Shown here one piece after another: positions 27,102 through 36,299 of a stretch of DNA of 64,000 nucleotides. The stretch's first letter is position 1. The number at the start of each line of letters is the position of its first letter. The position numbers and the translations under genes are program-made. Location: the NCBI GenBank assembly GCA_951802115.1, contig CATOPL010000002.1, forward strand, positions 1 to 64,000, read 5' to 3'. The DNA is from an uncultured Lachnospiraceae bacterium. GTDB taxonomy: Bacteria; Bacillota; Clostridia; Lachnospirales; Lachnospiraceae. The notes beneath the pieces are model-generated. The model worked only from the letters and a program-made list of their open reading frames with translations, was not told where the DNA came from and did no database searches.

Positions 27102-28106
27102 TTACTCCGCCGCTTTTATGGCAAATTCTGTATTAACCAGATCTTCATAAGGAGTCCATGCGGGCAGCTCGCCTGCTTCTTTCAGGATATTTTGAAGCAG
27201 GTCGAAACTTTCTTTTTCAAAGATCAGATTTTCTTTCCAGGTATCCTGTTCATAATATCGGGTTACAATTTTTGTGATTGTTTCCAGGTCTGTTTCTTCG
27301 AACTGAGGCTGTATGGCTTTGGCGATCTCTTCAGGAGTGTGGGACTGTACATATTCCATTCCCTTCTGGAGTGCATTCGTAAAAGACTGCAGGATTTCGG
27401 GATTCTCTTTCAAGTAACTTTGCTTTACACTATATGCAGTATAAGGAACATAACCGGACGCTTCACCGAGGGAGGCAACCACATATCCGGCACCCTCCGT
27501 TTCCAGAGCTGTGGCGGATGGTTCGAATTCTACCGTGAAGTCTGCGTCGTTGCCGGTAAATGCGGCGGCAGTAGAACCAAAATCGATACTTTGATCGATC
27601 GAAAGATCTTCCAAAGGATCGATGTTATGTTTCTTTAAAATAAATTCAAAGACCATTTCCGGCATACCGCCCTTTCGTCCGCCGAGAACGTAGGAACCTT
27701 TGATATCTTCCCATTTAAAATCATCCAGGGGCTCTCTTGAAACCAGGAAATTTCCTGCTCTTTGGGTTAATTGTGCAAAATTGACAATATAGTCTTCGGG
27801 GTTTTGATTGTAGATGTAGATAGAAGATTCACTTCCCATAAAACCGATATCCGCTTCGCCGGATACTAGAGCAGTGGCAACCTTGTCGGCACCAAAACCG
27901 GTCACCAATGTCAGATCGATGCCTTCCTCTGCGAAATATCCGTTTTCAATCGCTACATATTGGGGTGCGTAAAAGATAGAGTGTGCTACTTCGTTGAGAG
28001 TGACAGGGGTCAGAGTTTCTGACGGAGCCGATTCTTGACTACTGCATCCGGTCAGGAGCATCATACACAAGACGCCGGTCAGGATCAGACTGATCCATTT
28101 TTTCAT
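27102..28106 (-). CDS. orphan ABC transporter binding lipoprotein, SsuA/NMT1-like
   Basis: The 334-residue protein has a lipoprotein signal (MMLLTGCSSQ, lipidated Cys about 21) and the NMT1/SsuA/TauA fold: SIFYAPQYVAIENGYFAEEGIDLTLVTG and KVATALVSGEADIGFMG. The family binds sulfonates, nitrate, pyrimidine precursors of thiamine, and others. No ATPase or permease gene is nearby; the next gene on this strand encodes a tiny membrane protein. Either it uses a transporter encoded elsewhere or it is a solitary sensor/binding protein. Substrate unknown. Confidence 0.88.
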   Translation of the reverse strand: MKKWISLILTGVLCMMLLTGCSSQESAPSETLTPVTLNEVAHSIFYAPQYVAIENGYFAEEGIDLTLVTGFGADKVATALVSGEADIGFMGSESSIYIYNQNPEDYIVNFAQLTQRAGNFLVSREPLDDFKWEDIKGSYVLGGRKGGMPEMVFEFILKKHNIDPLEDLSIDQSIDFGSTAAAFTGNDADFTVEFEPSATALETEGAGYVVASLGEASGYVPYTAYSVKQSYLKENPEILQSFTNALQKGMEYVQSHTPEEIAKAIQPQFEETDLETITKIVTRYYEQDTWKENLIFEKESFDLLQNILKEAGELPAWTPYEDLVNTEFAIKAAE

Positions 28107-28174
28107 AATCTTATTTCCTCCGCAAAATTTTATAGTGTAATATATGCGGCGGAAAAAAGATTTGCCAATCTTTA

Positions 28175-28387
28175 TTATTTATTTTTGTCTTTTTTACCAA
28201 ACAGGCGAAACAGCCACAGATAGATATAAATAAGTACCGGGATTACAACGGTAGCGATCAAAGAAATAATGAGCAGTTCTCCTGCCTGTTCAGCTGATGA
28301 CAGGGACAGTAAAAAAGTGATCAGGTAGAGTGCAAGGATGACGATCACAGCAGACAGTGCCAGAATACGTTTGATTTTTTGATACAT
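28175..28387 (-). CDS. small two-span membrane protein, function unknown
   Basis: The 70-residue protein has two hydrophobic segments (about 9-32 and 43-66) and a highly charged end (FGKKDKNK). GGGAGG is placed for the start at 28387; a start at 28402 would include this ribosome site in the coding region. It lies 68 bases upstream of the orphan binding protein on the same strand and may be co-transcribed. I do not recognise a family. Confidence 0.65.
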   Translation of the reverse strand: MYQKIKRILALSAVIVILALYLITFLLSLSSAEQAGELLIISLIATVVIPVLIYIYLWLFRLFGKKDKNK

Positions 28388-28472
28388 GTAAATGCCTCCC
28401 AAAATCCTGTTAGTTTTTTATTATAAATGCTGTTTTAAAAGAAAACAAGAGTCAGATACAGATTTGATTTAC

Positions 28473-28501
28473 TTGTCAAACGTTTGTTCTTGTGGTATTC
28501 T
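28473..28501 (+). promoter_or_regulatory. likely pcrA promoter
   Basis: TTGTCA (28473-28478), 17 bases and TATTCT (28496-28501). The spacer contains the dyad CAAACGTTTG. The gene starts 175 bases downstream, leaving an AT-rich leader in which I see no other element. Confidence 0.5.
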
Positions 28502-28675
28502 GAACGGAAGAGAGAGGACCTGATTTTGTGAAATGATTTTTATATACTGTGCAAAAATACACAGGATATACGGGGGTATATGGATTAAAACGAAATGCAG
28601 ATGTCAGAAAATCAGTTTCAAAGGCAAATACAGGAAAATTTCACAGATATATGAAGAAAGTAAAGGAGGATTAAG

Positions 28676-30901
28676 ATGACAGATCTGGAGCTTTTAAATA
28701 AAGAACAAAAAGAGGCTGTACTGCATACAGAAGGACCGCTTCTCATCCTGGCAGGTGCAGGTTCGGGAAAAACAAGGGTGCTGACTTATCGTATGGCGTA
28801 TTTAATTGATGAATGCGGTGTGAATCCGTGGAATATTCTTGCCATTACGTTTACAAACAAGGCGGCAGGAGAGATGAGAGAGCGCGTGGACAGAATCATA
28901 GGTTACGGCTCAGAAAGTATATGGGTCAGCACCTTCCACTCTGCCTGTGTAAGGATACTGCGGCGTTATATTGACCGGCTGGGCTTTGATCAGAAGTTTA
29001 CCATTTATGATACGGAAGATCAGAAAACAGTCATGAAGGACGTGTGCCGCCGTCTGCAGATAGACACGAAAATGTACAGGGAACGGATGCTTTTAAATGT
29101 TGTCTCCCATGCAAAAGATGAATACATATCTCCTGAAGAGTTTCGACTGAAGGCACAGGGAGACTTCCGGCAGGAAAAAATTGCTCAGATTTATCTGGAA
29201 TATCAAAAGGAGCTGAAGAAAAACAATGCGTTGGATTTTGATGATCTGATTGTGAAAACGGTGGAGCTGTTTCAAAACTGTCCGGAAGTACTGGAATATT
29301 ATCAGGAACGTTTCCGCTATATTATGGTAGACGAGTATCAGGATACGAATACAGTGCAGTTTAAACTGGTAAGCATCCTGGCGGGAAAATATCAGAATCT
29401 CTGTGTGGTTGGAGATGACGACCAGTCTATTTATAAGTTTCGGGGAGCTAATATTGATAATATACTGAATTTCGAAAAAGTATTTCCGGAGACAAAGGTT
29501 ATCAAACTGGAACAGAATTATCGCTCAACACAGAATATTCTTAATGCGGCAAATGTAGTGATTCGTAATAATCAAAGCAGAAAGGAGAAGGCACTCTGGA
29601 CACAGAATGAACAGGGCGAACCGATTCAGTTTCATTATTTTCAGAATGCTTATGAGGAAGCGGATTATGTAGCCGGAGAGATTCAGAAGAAAGTAAAAAG
29701 TACAGAAGCGGAGTATCGGGATTTTGCAATTTTGTATCGGACGAATGCACAGTCGCGGATGTTTGAAGAGAAATTTCTGCTGGCAAATGTGCCTTATAAA
29801 ATCGTAGGCGGAGTAAACTTTTATTCCAGAAAAGAGATCAAAGATGTGCTGGCTTATTTAAAAACTATTGATAATGGGAAAGATGATCTGGCGGTTCACC
29901 GGATCATCAATGTACCAAAACGCGGAATTGGCGCTGTGACGATTAATAAAGTGCAGACATACGCAGATTCTGTGGGAATCAGTTTTTTTGAGGCGCTGGA
30001 ATGTGCAGGCGGAGTGCCGGGTCTGGGTAAAGCGGTTCTGAAGATTCAGCCATTTGTCCATCTGATTCATGAGTTTCGACTCAAGCTTGCAGATCTTACA
30101 CTGGAACAACTGATCGAAGAACTTCTTGACAAGTCAGGTTACACAGAAAGTTTAAAAGAAGAAGGAACAGACGAGGCAGAAGCGCGACTGGAAAATATCG
30201 GTGAGCTGATCAGTAAAGCAGTTACCTATGAAGAAGGTGCAGAACATGCGGAGCTGAGCGGATTTTTGGAAGAAGTCGCCCTGGTTGCAGATATTGACAG
30301 CCTGGAAGAGCAGGATAACAGGGTGCTTTTGATGACTTTGCACAGTGTGAAGGGGCTGGAATTCCCATACGTGTGTATGTCAGGCATGGAGGATGGTATT
30401 TTCCCCGGGTATATGTCTATTGCAGCAGAAAACCCAACAGAAGAAATTGAAGAGGAGCGGAGACTCTGCTATGTGGGAATTACAAGGGCCATGAAAGAGC
30501 TGATGATTACAGCTGCGCGTGTTCGAATGATCCGGGGAGAAAATCAGTATAATCAAGTATCACGGTTTGTACGTGAAATTCCACAGGAACTTTTTGGAAA
30601 AAAATCTGTGCTTCCGCCGGTACAGAAAGTACAGCAGCCTGCGAAAGACAGTGCACATGCAAAAGCTAAGGAAATATTTAGGACAAAGACTTTTGACCCC
30701 AAGCAGTTTAAGGTAGTCAAAGCGGAACGCCTGGATTATGAAGTTGGAGACAGAGTATCCCATATAAAATTCGGAGAAGGAACGGTACTGAATATTACGG
30801 AAGGCGGTCGGGATTTTGAAGTGAAAGTGGATTTTGACCGGGCGGGTGAAAAGAAAATGTTTGCTTCGTTTGCCAAATTGAAAAAAGTTCAAAGTCTATA
30901 G
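28676..30901 (+). CDS. pcrA: ATP-dependent DNA helicase PcrA/UvrD
   Basis: This 741-residue superfamily 1A 3'-5' helicase works in nucleotide excision repair and replication-fork processing. Motifs are complete: Walker A GAGSGKT at 27-33, TFTNKAAGEM, VDEYQDTNTVQF (motif II), GDDDQSIYKFRGA (motif III), QNYRST, LMTLHSVKGLEFPYV (motif V) and YVGITRA (motif VI). The C-terminal VGDRVSHIKFGEGTVL is the PcrA Tudor-like domain that contacts RNA polymerase. AAAGGAGG precedes ATG 28676. Length and architecture are normal, and it is not linked to a nuclease partner, so it is a housekeeping helicase and not a defence component. Confidence 0.97.
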   Translation: MTDLELLNKEQKEAVLHTEGPLLILAGAGSGKTRVLTYRMAYLIDECGVNPWNILAITFTNKAAGEMRERVDRIIGYGSESIWVSTFHSACVRILRRYIDRLGFDQKFTIYDTEDQKTVMKDVCRRLQIDTKMYRERMLLNVVSHAKDEYISPEEFRLKAQGDFRQEKIAQIYLEYQKELKKNNALDFDDLIVKTVELFQNCPEVLEYYQERFRYIMVDEYQDTNTVQFKLVSILAGKYQNLCVVGDDDQSIYKFRGANIDNILNFEKVFPETKVIKLEQNYRSTQNILNAANVVIRNNQSRKEKALWTQNEQGEPIQFHYFQNAYEEADYVAGEIQKKVKSTEAEYRDFAILYRTNAQSRMFEEKFLLANVPYKIVGGVNFYSRKEIKDVLAYLKTIDNGKDDLAVHRIINVPKRGIGAVTINKVQTYADSVGISFFEALECAGGVPGLGKAVLKIQPFVHLIHEFRLKLADLTLEQLIEELLDKSGYTESLKEEGTDEAEARLENIGELISKAVTYEEGAEHAELSGFLEEVALVADIDSLEEQDNRVLLMTLHSVKGLEFPYVCMSGMEDGIFPGYMSIAAENPTEEIEEERRLCYVGITRAMKELMITAARVRMIRGENQYNQVSRFVREIPQELFGKKSVLPPVQKVQQPAKDSAHAKAKEIFRTKTFDPKQFKVVKAERLDYEVGDRVSHIKFGEGTVLNITEGGRDFEVKVDFDRAGEKKMFASFAKLKKVQSL

Positions 30902-30966
30902 TATTTTTATGGAAAGTATGGTATACTAAGAAGACGAAATAAAATACAAGAAAAGAGGTATCCGCC

Positions 30967-31266
30967 ATGAGCCGTGTGGAAGATTTTATCAACTCAGCAA
31001 AAACCAATGAAATGCTTGGTGAGCTGCTTCACATCAAAAAAGAAGAAGAAAAAAAGCAGAATGCAGTGATGTGGATTTTTATTATTGTTGGAGCAGTGAT
31101 CGCGGTAGCGGGTATTGCATATGCCGTTTACCGTTTCTTCACTCCGGACTATCTGGAGGATTTTGACGAAGACTTTGACGATGATTTTGAAGATGACTTT
31201 TTTGATGACGAAGACGAAGAAGAAGCTGAAGAACAGGATGAAAAAGCTGAGAAAACTGAAGAATAG
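30967..31266 (+). CDS. small membrane protein with extreme acidic tail
   Basis: The 99-residue protein has an N-terminal helix with a KKEEEKK stretch, one membrane span (about 36-58, VMWIFIIVGAVIAVAGIAYA) and a C-terminal tail of about 36 residues made almost only of Asp, Glu and Phe. AAGAGG and a preceding TATACTAAGA suggest its own expression 65 bases after pcrA. Similar short proteins occur downstream of housekeeping genes in Lachnospiraceae, but I know of no function. The acidic tail could bind cations or a basic protein (inference). Ends at a strong terminator. Confidence 0.75.
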   Translation: MSRVEDFINSAKTNEMLGELLHIKKEEEKKQNAVMWIFIIVGAVIAVAGIAYAVYRFFTPDYLEDFDEDFDDDFEDDFFDDEDEEEAEEQDEKAEKTEE

Positions 31267-31288
31267 AATTCAGATGGTTGCAGCAGGA

Positions 31289-31338
31289 CACAGCCCCCTG
31301 TTCCATACGGAATGATCCGCCTGGAACAGGGGGCTGTG
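31289..31338 (+). terminator. terminator after the acidic-tail gene
   Basis: A perfect 17-base GC-rich stem (CACAGCCCCCTGTTCCA with TGGAACAGGGGGCTGTG) around a 16-base loop. The T tract is weak (TCGTTGCTT). Confidence 0.8.
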
Positions 31339-31702
31339 TCGTTGCTTGACGGTAAACTGTCAGAAGTTCTTTGCAAATAATTCTTGAAAAGAAAGGCGTA
31401 TTGAGAAAGGGAGATGTTAAATACGATGCCGGGCGGATGACGGCTGTAGTTATCAAAAACTTTACAAATTGTGACATACATTTGATGGAAGACAGTTTTA
31501 TCACGTCAAAGCATATCTGAACATTTATTTCTGCCAGCTGAGCTTTATTTTGTGGTAAATTTGGCCAAAACTCACTTCAGTGTGCCATTACGCCGTGTTC
31601 ATTGGATCAAGTCTTCCACGAAATGTAACATACAGAGAACAGAACGCAATTTTCAGACACGCTTTAGGCGGGAAGTGGAAGAAATGATGATCATGGGAGG
31701 AA
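31339..31702. other. 364-base intergenic region with no gene seen
   Basis: The stretch between the terminator and the RlmD gene holds only short frames without ribosome sites. I could not identify a convincing riboswitch or small RNA. It presumably contains the promoter of the downstream methyltransferase gene. Confidence 0.5.
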
Positions 31703-33076
31703 ATGATGAAAAAGGGACAGATTTATGAAGGGATTGTAGAGAAAGTTCTGTTTCCAAATAAAGGCAGGATTGAAATGGAAGATGGAACTGTGATCGTTAA
31801 AGATGGTTTAAATGGGCAAAAGGTTCGGTTTCAGGTAACGAAAGTCAGAAAAGGAAAGGCAGAAGGACGGATTTTGGAGGTGCTGGAACGTTCTTTGGCA
31901 GAATGTGAACCGGTCTGCGGACATTTTGGAGATTGCGGAGGATGTACCTGGCAGAATCTGCCTTACGAAGAGCATCTGAAATTGAAAGAAAAGCAGGTAA
32001 AAGAGCTTTTGGATCAGGCAGCAGATCAATATTCATGGGAGTTCGAAGGCATAAAAGCAAGTCCCGACAAATATGGATACCGAAATAAAATGGAATTTTC
32101 TTTTGGAGACGGGAAAAAAGGAGGACCACTGGAGCTGGGTATGCATAAAAAAGGGAGCTTTTATGATATTGTAACGGTGGAAGCCTGCCAGATCGTAGAT
32201 GAAGATTTCAGACTGATTTTAAAAGAAACACTTGCATTTTTCCGGGAGAAAGAAATCTCATTTTATCATAAAATGCAGCATACAGGTTATCTGAGGCACC
32301 TTCTGGTGAGAAAGGCGGCAAAAACGGGAGAAATATTGGCTGATTTGGTAACGACGACACAGAATGTACCAGAGGAAGAGAACCTTTTGGAAGACTGGAA
32401 AAACAGGATACTTGCACTTTCACTGAAAGGGACACTGACAGGAATTCTTCATACCTGTAACGACAGTATGGCGGATGTGGTCCATAATAGCGGAACAAAG
32501 GTGCTTTATGGGCGGGATTATTTTTACGAGGAGCTTTTAGGGCTTCGCTTCAAGATTACGCCGTTTTCTTTTTTTCAGACCAATTCATGTGGCGCTGAGG
32601 TTCTCTATAAAATTGTGCGTGCATATATCGGAGATGTAAAAGCCCGGGTGATCTTTGACCTCTACAGCGGAACCGGAACAATCGCGCAGATTCTTTCTCC
32701 GGTAGCTCAAAAAGTGATTGGGGTAGAGATTGTGGAAGAAGCAGTGAAGGCGGCAAAAGAAAATGCAGAGTTAAATGATCTTCAAAACTGTGAGTTTATT
32801 GCAGGTGATGTATTAAAAATGCTGGACACGATCGAAGAAACGCCGGATCTGATAGTTCTTGATCCGCCAAGAGACGGAATTCATCCCAAAGCGTTGAGGA
32901 AAATAATTGACTATGGAGTAAAACGGATGATTTATATCTCATGTAAACCTACCAGTCTGGCAAGGGATCTGGAAATGCTGCAGGCATTCGGATATCAGAT
33001 GGAGAAGTCTTGCTGTGTGGACATGTTTCCGTGGTCGGCAAATGTCGAGACTGTCGCGCTTTTGTCCAGAAAATAA
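31703..33076 (+). CDS. rlmD: 23S rRNA (uracil-C5)-methyltransferase, RlmD/RlmCD type
   Basis: The 457-residue TrmA/RlmD-family enzyme makes 5-methyluridine in 23S rRNA. It has an N-terminal TRAM domain (about 1-55), an iron-sulfur cysteine set (CGHFGDCGGC and a fourth Cys near VEACQI), the SAM motif VIFDLYSGTGTIAQIL, DPPRDGIHPKAL, and the nucleophile region YISCKPTSLARDL. GGAGG precedes ATG 31703. Gram-positive bacteria often use one such protein for more than one 23S site, so the precise target (U747 and/or U1939) is left open. Confidence 0.93.
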   Translation: MMKKGQIYEGIVEKVLFPNKGRIEMEDGTVIVKDGLNGQKVRFQVTKVRKGKAEGRILEVLERSLAECEPVCGHFGDCGGCTWQNLPYEEHLKLKEKQVKELLDQAADQYSWEFEGIKASPDKYGYRNKMEFSFGDGKKGGPLELGMHKKGSFYDIVTVEACQIVDEDFRLILKETLAFFREKEISFYHKMQHTGYLRHLLVRKAAKTGEILADLVTTTQNVPEEENLLEDWKNRILALSLKGTLTGILHTCNDSMADVVHNSGTKVLYGRDYFYEELLGLRFKITPFSFFQTNSCGAEVLYKIVRAYIGDVKARVIFDLYSGTGTIAQILSPVAQKVIGVEIVEEAVKAAKENAELNDLQNCEFIAGDVLKMLDTIEETPDLIVLDPPRDGIHPKALRKIIDYGVKRMIYISCKPTSLARDLEMLQAFGYQMEKSCCVDMFPWSANVETVALLSRK

Positions 33077-33181
33077 AGTGTTTTTATCTGTATGAAAACC
33101 GAAAATTCCGGTACATGGAATGAACAATCGCGTTTTTCAGGTATACAATAATAAAAACCCTTAATTTCAGGGGGATTCTCC

Positions 33182-34132
33182 ATGGCAAAGAAGTGTAACG
33201 CCGTATTCGAAGGAGGAGGAGTCCGGGGTATCGGTCATGTTGGGGCGGTCTGCAGAATGGAGCAGGCAGGCTGGCAGTTTGGGGATGTGGCAGGTTCTTC
33301 GGCGGGAGCAATTATAGCCGCCCTGTTGTCAGCCGGCTATACAGGAAAGGAACTGAAAAAAGAACTGGAAACACTGGAGTACATGAAGTTTAAGGGCATG
33401 GACCTGCCAGATCATTTTGGGATGGTGGGGAAAAGTATTTCGCTTTTTCTGAGTCTTGGTATATATAATACAGATTATCTGGAGGATTGGATAGACGATT
33501 TACTGACTCTCAAGGGAGTCCGGAAGTTTGGAGATGTGAAAAAAAGGGAAAGAAAGCTGAAAATTACAGCCAGCGATCTGACTGAAAAACGTCTGCTGGT
33601 GTTTCCGGATGATCTTCAGGAATTTGCAGTTGATCCGGATGAATTCTGTATTGCTCCGGCCGTTCGGATGAGTGTGAGTATTCCCATTTTTTTTGAGCCA
33701 GTCCGTTGGAGGGACCAAAGAGGAAAAGAACATCTGGTAGTAGATGGAGGTCTTCTCAGCAATTATCCGATGTGGCTCCTGGATGATGGAACAGACATTC
33801 CGTCTTACCCTACATTTGGATTTAAATTTGTGGATGATACAGAACTTTGTAGAAATCAGGTCTGTCAGGCCAGGCCTAATCTGGCAGATTATCTGAAAGC
33901 GATCGTGTCCACCAGTCTGGATGCCATTGACCACAGTCATTTGTCACAAGGAGATTATGAAAGGACAATTCGGATTCCTGTAGGTCTAGGAGAACAGCAA
34001 CACAAGGTTAGTGCTGTGGATTTTAATATCAGCAGTGAGGACAGCCGGAATCTGTTTGAAAATGGCTGGAACGCCGCGGGAAAGTTCCTTTCAGGCTGGA
34101 ATTTTGAAAACTGGAAAAAGAAATATCGTTGA
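33182..34132 (+). CDS. patatin-like phospholipase
   Basis: The 316-residue protein contains the patatin signatures: oxyanion hole GGGVRGIGHVG at about 11-21, nucleophile in GSSAG at about 39-43 and the catalytic Asp in VVDGGLLSNYP. It has no signal peptide, so it probably acts in the cytoplasm on the inner membrane face. A FxRRxPI-like region follows the nucleophile domain. Substrate class (phospholipid or neutral acylglycerol) is not told by the motifs. It stands alone between rlmD and the terminator at 34144-34190. Confidence 0.92.
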   Translation: MAKKCNAVFEGGGVRGIGHVGAVCRMEQAGWQFGDVAGSSAGAIIAALLSAGYTGKELKKELETLEYMKFKGMDLPDHFGMVGKSISLFLSLGIYNTDYLEDWIDDLLTLKGVRKFGDVKKRERKLKITASDLTEKRLLVFPDDLQEFAVDPDEFCIAPAVRMSVSIPIFFEPVRWRDQRGKEHLVVDGGLLSNYPMWLLDDGTDIPSYPTFGFKFVDDTELCRNQVCQARPNLADYLKAIVSTSLDAIDHSHLSQGDYERTIRIPVGLGEQQHKVSAVDFNISSEDSRNLFENGWNAAGKFLSGWNFENWKKKYR

Positions 34133-34143
34133 GCAGAAGATAA

Positions 34144-34190
34144 AACAGGCGATATAAGAATTTGCCCTGACAATTCTTATATCGCCTGTT
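34144..34190. terminator. bidirectional terminator
   Basis: A perfect 19-base stem (AACAGGCGATATAAGAATT and its complement) with a nine-base loop, flanked by A-rich and T-rich sequence. It ends the patatin transcript and would also end a transcript coming from 34575 on the opposite strand. Confidence 0.85.
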
Positions 34191-34581
34191 ATACTGTTAT
34201 ATCCAATGGACTTAACCTCGTTTCTCTATATTTTTTTATGGCCTTTTACAGACCCTTTTTATGGTCATATATGACCTTTTTTACCATATGCAATTTCTTT
34301 TGAAATCTTTATGGATTTTCACGCGGGTTTTTTATTATCAAGGTATGTTCCTTTACCTTCTCAAAACATTCTTACGATTACCCCTTACGGCAATTTTGTA
34401 ATTAAAATAGAAAATATTATTTAATTGTATGAGGTTAAATTTCTATTTCTGGTGGTCCGTACCTTCCTTTCTGTTTTATTATAGGGTACTCCGTTAAGTT
34501 TTGATGGGAATCTCCTCCTTTTCATACTCCTTCTTTCTGGATTATTTTGTTTTTCTTTCTCTTCTGATGTTTTATGAGTTT
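34191..34581 (-). ncRNA. candidate non-coding transcript of about 430 nt
   Basis: A consensus promoter on the minus strand (34582-34609) drives transcription leftwards into the bidirectional terminator at 34144-34190, and no convincing gene lies between. The only frame with a ribosome site (GAAGGAG then ATG AAA AGG) encodes a 34-residue lysine/arginine-rich peptide. The transcript contains several stretches of AGGAGG-like purines and a GGTCATATATGACC palindrome near its end. Either a regulatory RNA, a small basic peptide gene, or a decayed locus. 34610-34892 holds only a leader to the next gene. Confidence 0.4.
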
Positions 34582-34609
34582 ATTATATCACGTAAAAATA
34601 ATTTGTCAA
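34582..34609 (-). promoter_or_regulatory. consensus minus-strand promoter with no gene after it
   Basis: On the minus strand TTGACA (34604-34609), 16 bases, TATAAT (34582-34587). It points away from the aldo/keto reductase gene and towards the bidirectional terminator. Confidence 0.7.
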
Positions 34610-34892
34610 CCTATTTTTTAAAAAAAATATAATTTTCTGATAAAATATCATATATACCTGTGTTGTGTAAGAATTCTGGGCAGAGAATTAAACAGGAAAA
34701 GATGAAAACAATCTCTTTCCTGTTTAAGGGGAATGGCAATTAAGATAGCTGTTTATGTACCTCTGTAAAGTAGCCGTAGTATCTGGCTTTATGGTATCTG
34801 AAAAAAGTATCGAATTCTGTATTCCGTCAAAGATTGACGAATATTCCGCTCTCTGATAGACTGTTTCTATTGCAGAGACAGGAGGAGAAAGG

Positions 34893-36074
34893 ATGCAGTA
34901 TCGAAATGATAAAAAAGGCACACCGCTTTCTATTCTTGGATATGGGTGTCTGCGTTTTACAAAGAAAAATGGGAAAATTGATTTTGAAAAGACAGAAGAA
35001 GAGATTATGGAAGCGGTCAGAAGTGGTGTAAATTATTTTGATACCGCTTATGTATATCATGGAAGTGAAGCTGTACTGGGAGAAATCTTGAAAAGAAACC
35101 AGTGCCGGGATCAGGTGTATATTGCGACAAAGCTGCCGCATTATCTGATCAAATCCCGGTCGGGGCTGGAAAAATGTTTTCAGGAACAGCTGCGGCGGCT
35201 GCAAACCGGATATGTGGATTATTATCTGATGCATATGCTGAATGATGCAGATACGTGGGAGGTTTTGTGCAGAAAAGGGGTACAGGACTGGGTCGAAGAG
35301 AAGCAGCGTCTGGGGCAGATTCATAATATTGGATTCTCCTATCACGGAAATTCGGAGAATTTTAAAAAACTTCTGGATTGTTACGACTGGGATTTTTGTC
35401 AAATCCAGTATAATTATATGGATGAAAATACGCAGGCAGGAAGATCCGGACTTTTGTATGCAGAAGAAAAAGGGATTCCGGTTATCATTATGGAACCTCT
35501 TCGGGGAGGAAAGCTGGTGGATCTTTTACCTGGAAAGGCCAAAGAGCTGTTTGCCGGTGCACTGCCCAGGCGGACTCCGGCAGAATGGGCATTTCGATGG
35601 CTGTGGAATCAGACAGGAGTTACGGTTGTTCTGTCGGGAATGAACTCGCTGCAGATGATACGGGAGAATGTATGTATCGCTTCTGATGTCAAGGCGGGAG
35701 AATTGACAGAAGAGAATATGGAACTTTATCAGAAGGTAAAGCAGGAGATCAACAGAAAAATAAAAGTTGGCTGTACTGCCTGCGGATACTGTATGCCCTG
35801 TCCGCAGGGAATTGATATTCCGGGGACTTTCTGCTGTTATAATGAAATGTATACCGAAGGTTTGAGAGTAGGAAGAAAGGAATATATGATGACGACTGCA
35901 TTCCGAAAAAATCAGAATCCGGCGTCAAAATGTATTCGCTGTGGAAAATGTGAAAGACTTTGTCCTCAGAAGATCGAGATTCGCAAAGAACTGAAACAGG
36001 CAGCCGGGGAACTGGAAAATCTGCGATATAAACTGGCAGCATGGCTTGTAAAAGTTCTGAGAATATGGAGGTGA
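34893..36074 (+). CDS. aldo/keto reductase with C-terminal ferredoxin domain
   Basis: The 393-residue fusion begins with an AKR TIM barrel: NYFDTAYVYHGSE (catalytic D and Y), ATKLP (catalytic K), YLMHML (catalytic H). A C-terminal iron-sulfur segment follows with CTACGYCMPCPQG at about 290-302 and CIRCGKCERLCPQ further on. This layout is widespread in anaerobic Clostridia. Electron transfer between ferredoxin and a carbonyl substrate is likely; the substrate is unknown. GGAGGAGAAAGG precedes ATG 34893. Stands alone. Confidence 0.92.
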   Translation: MQYRNDKKGTPLSILGYGCLRFTKKNGKIDFEKTEEEIMEAVRSGVNYFDTAYVYHGSEAVLGEILKRNQCRDQVYIATKLPHYLIKSRSGLEKCFQEQLRRLQTGYVDYYLMHMLNDADTWEVLCRKGVQDWVEEKQRLGQIHNIGFSYHGNSENFKKLLDCYDWDFCQIQYNYMDENTQAGRSGLLYAEEKGIPVIIMEPLRGGKLVDLLPGKAKELFAGALPRRTPAEWAFRWLWNQTGVTVVLSGMNSLQMIRENVCIASDVKAGELTEENMELYQKVKQEINRKIKVGCTACGYCMPCPQGIDIPGTFCCYNEMYTEGLRVGRKEYMMTTAFRKNQNPASKCIRCGKCERLCPQKIEIRKELKQAAGELENLRYKLAAWLVKVLRIWR

Positions 36075-36299
36075 AGCGTTCTTGCTCTGCGGAACAAACA
36101 AGACAGTCTGTATTTCCGGTTTCTGACCAAAGTTGTTCTGCCGGCTATCTGTCAATTATGGGAAAAAGCCGGAGGAACGGTAAGGCGGTATTGTCTGTGA
36201 AGTTTCACAGGACAGATAAAAAAGGTAATCTGTAACTTTGATTTCCATCGGAATGAAACATCAGATAAAAGAATAAAATAGCTGGAGGAATAGCGGCAG

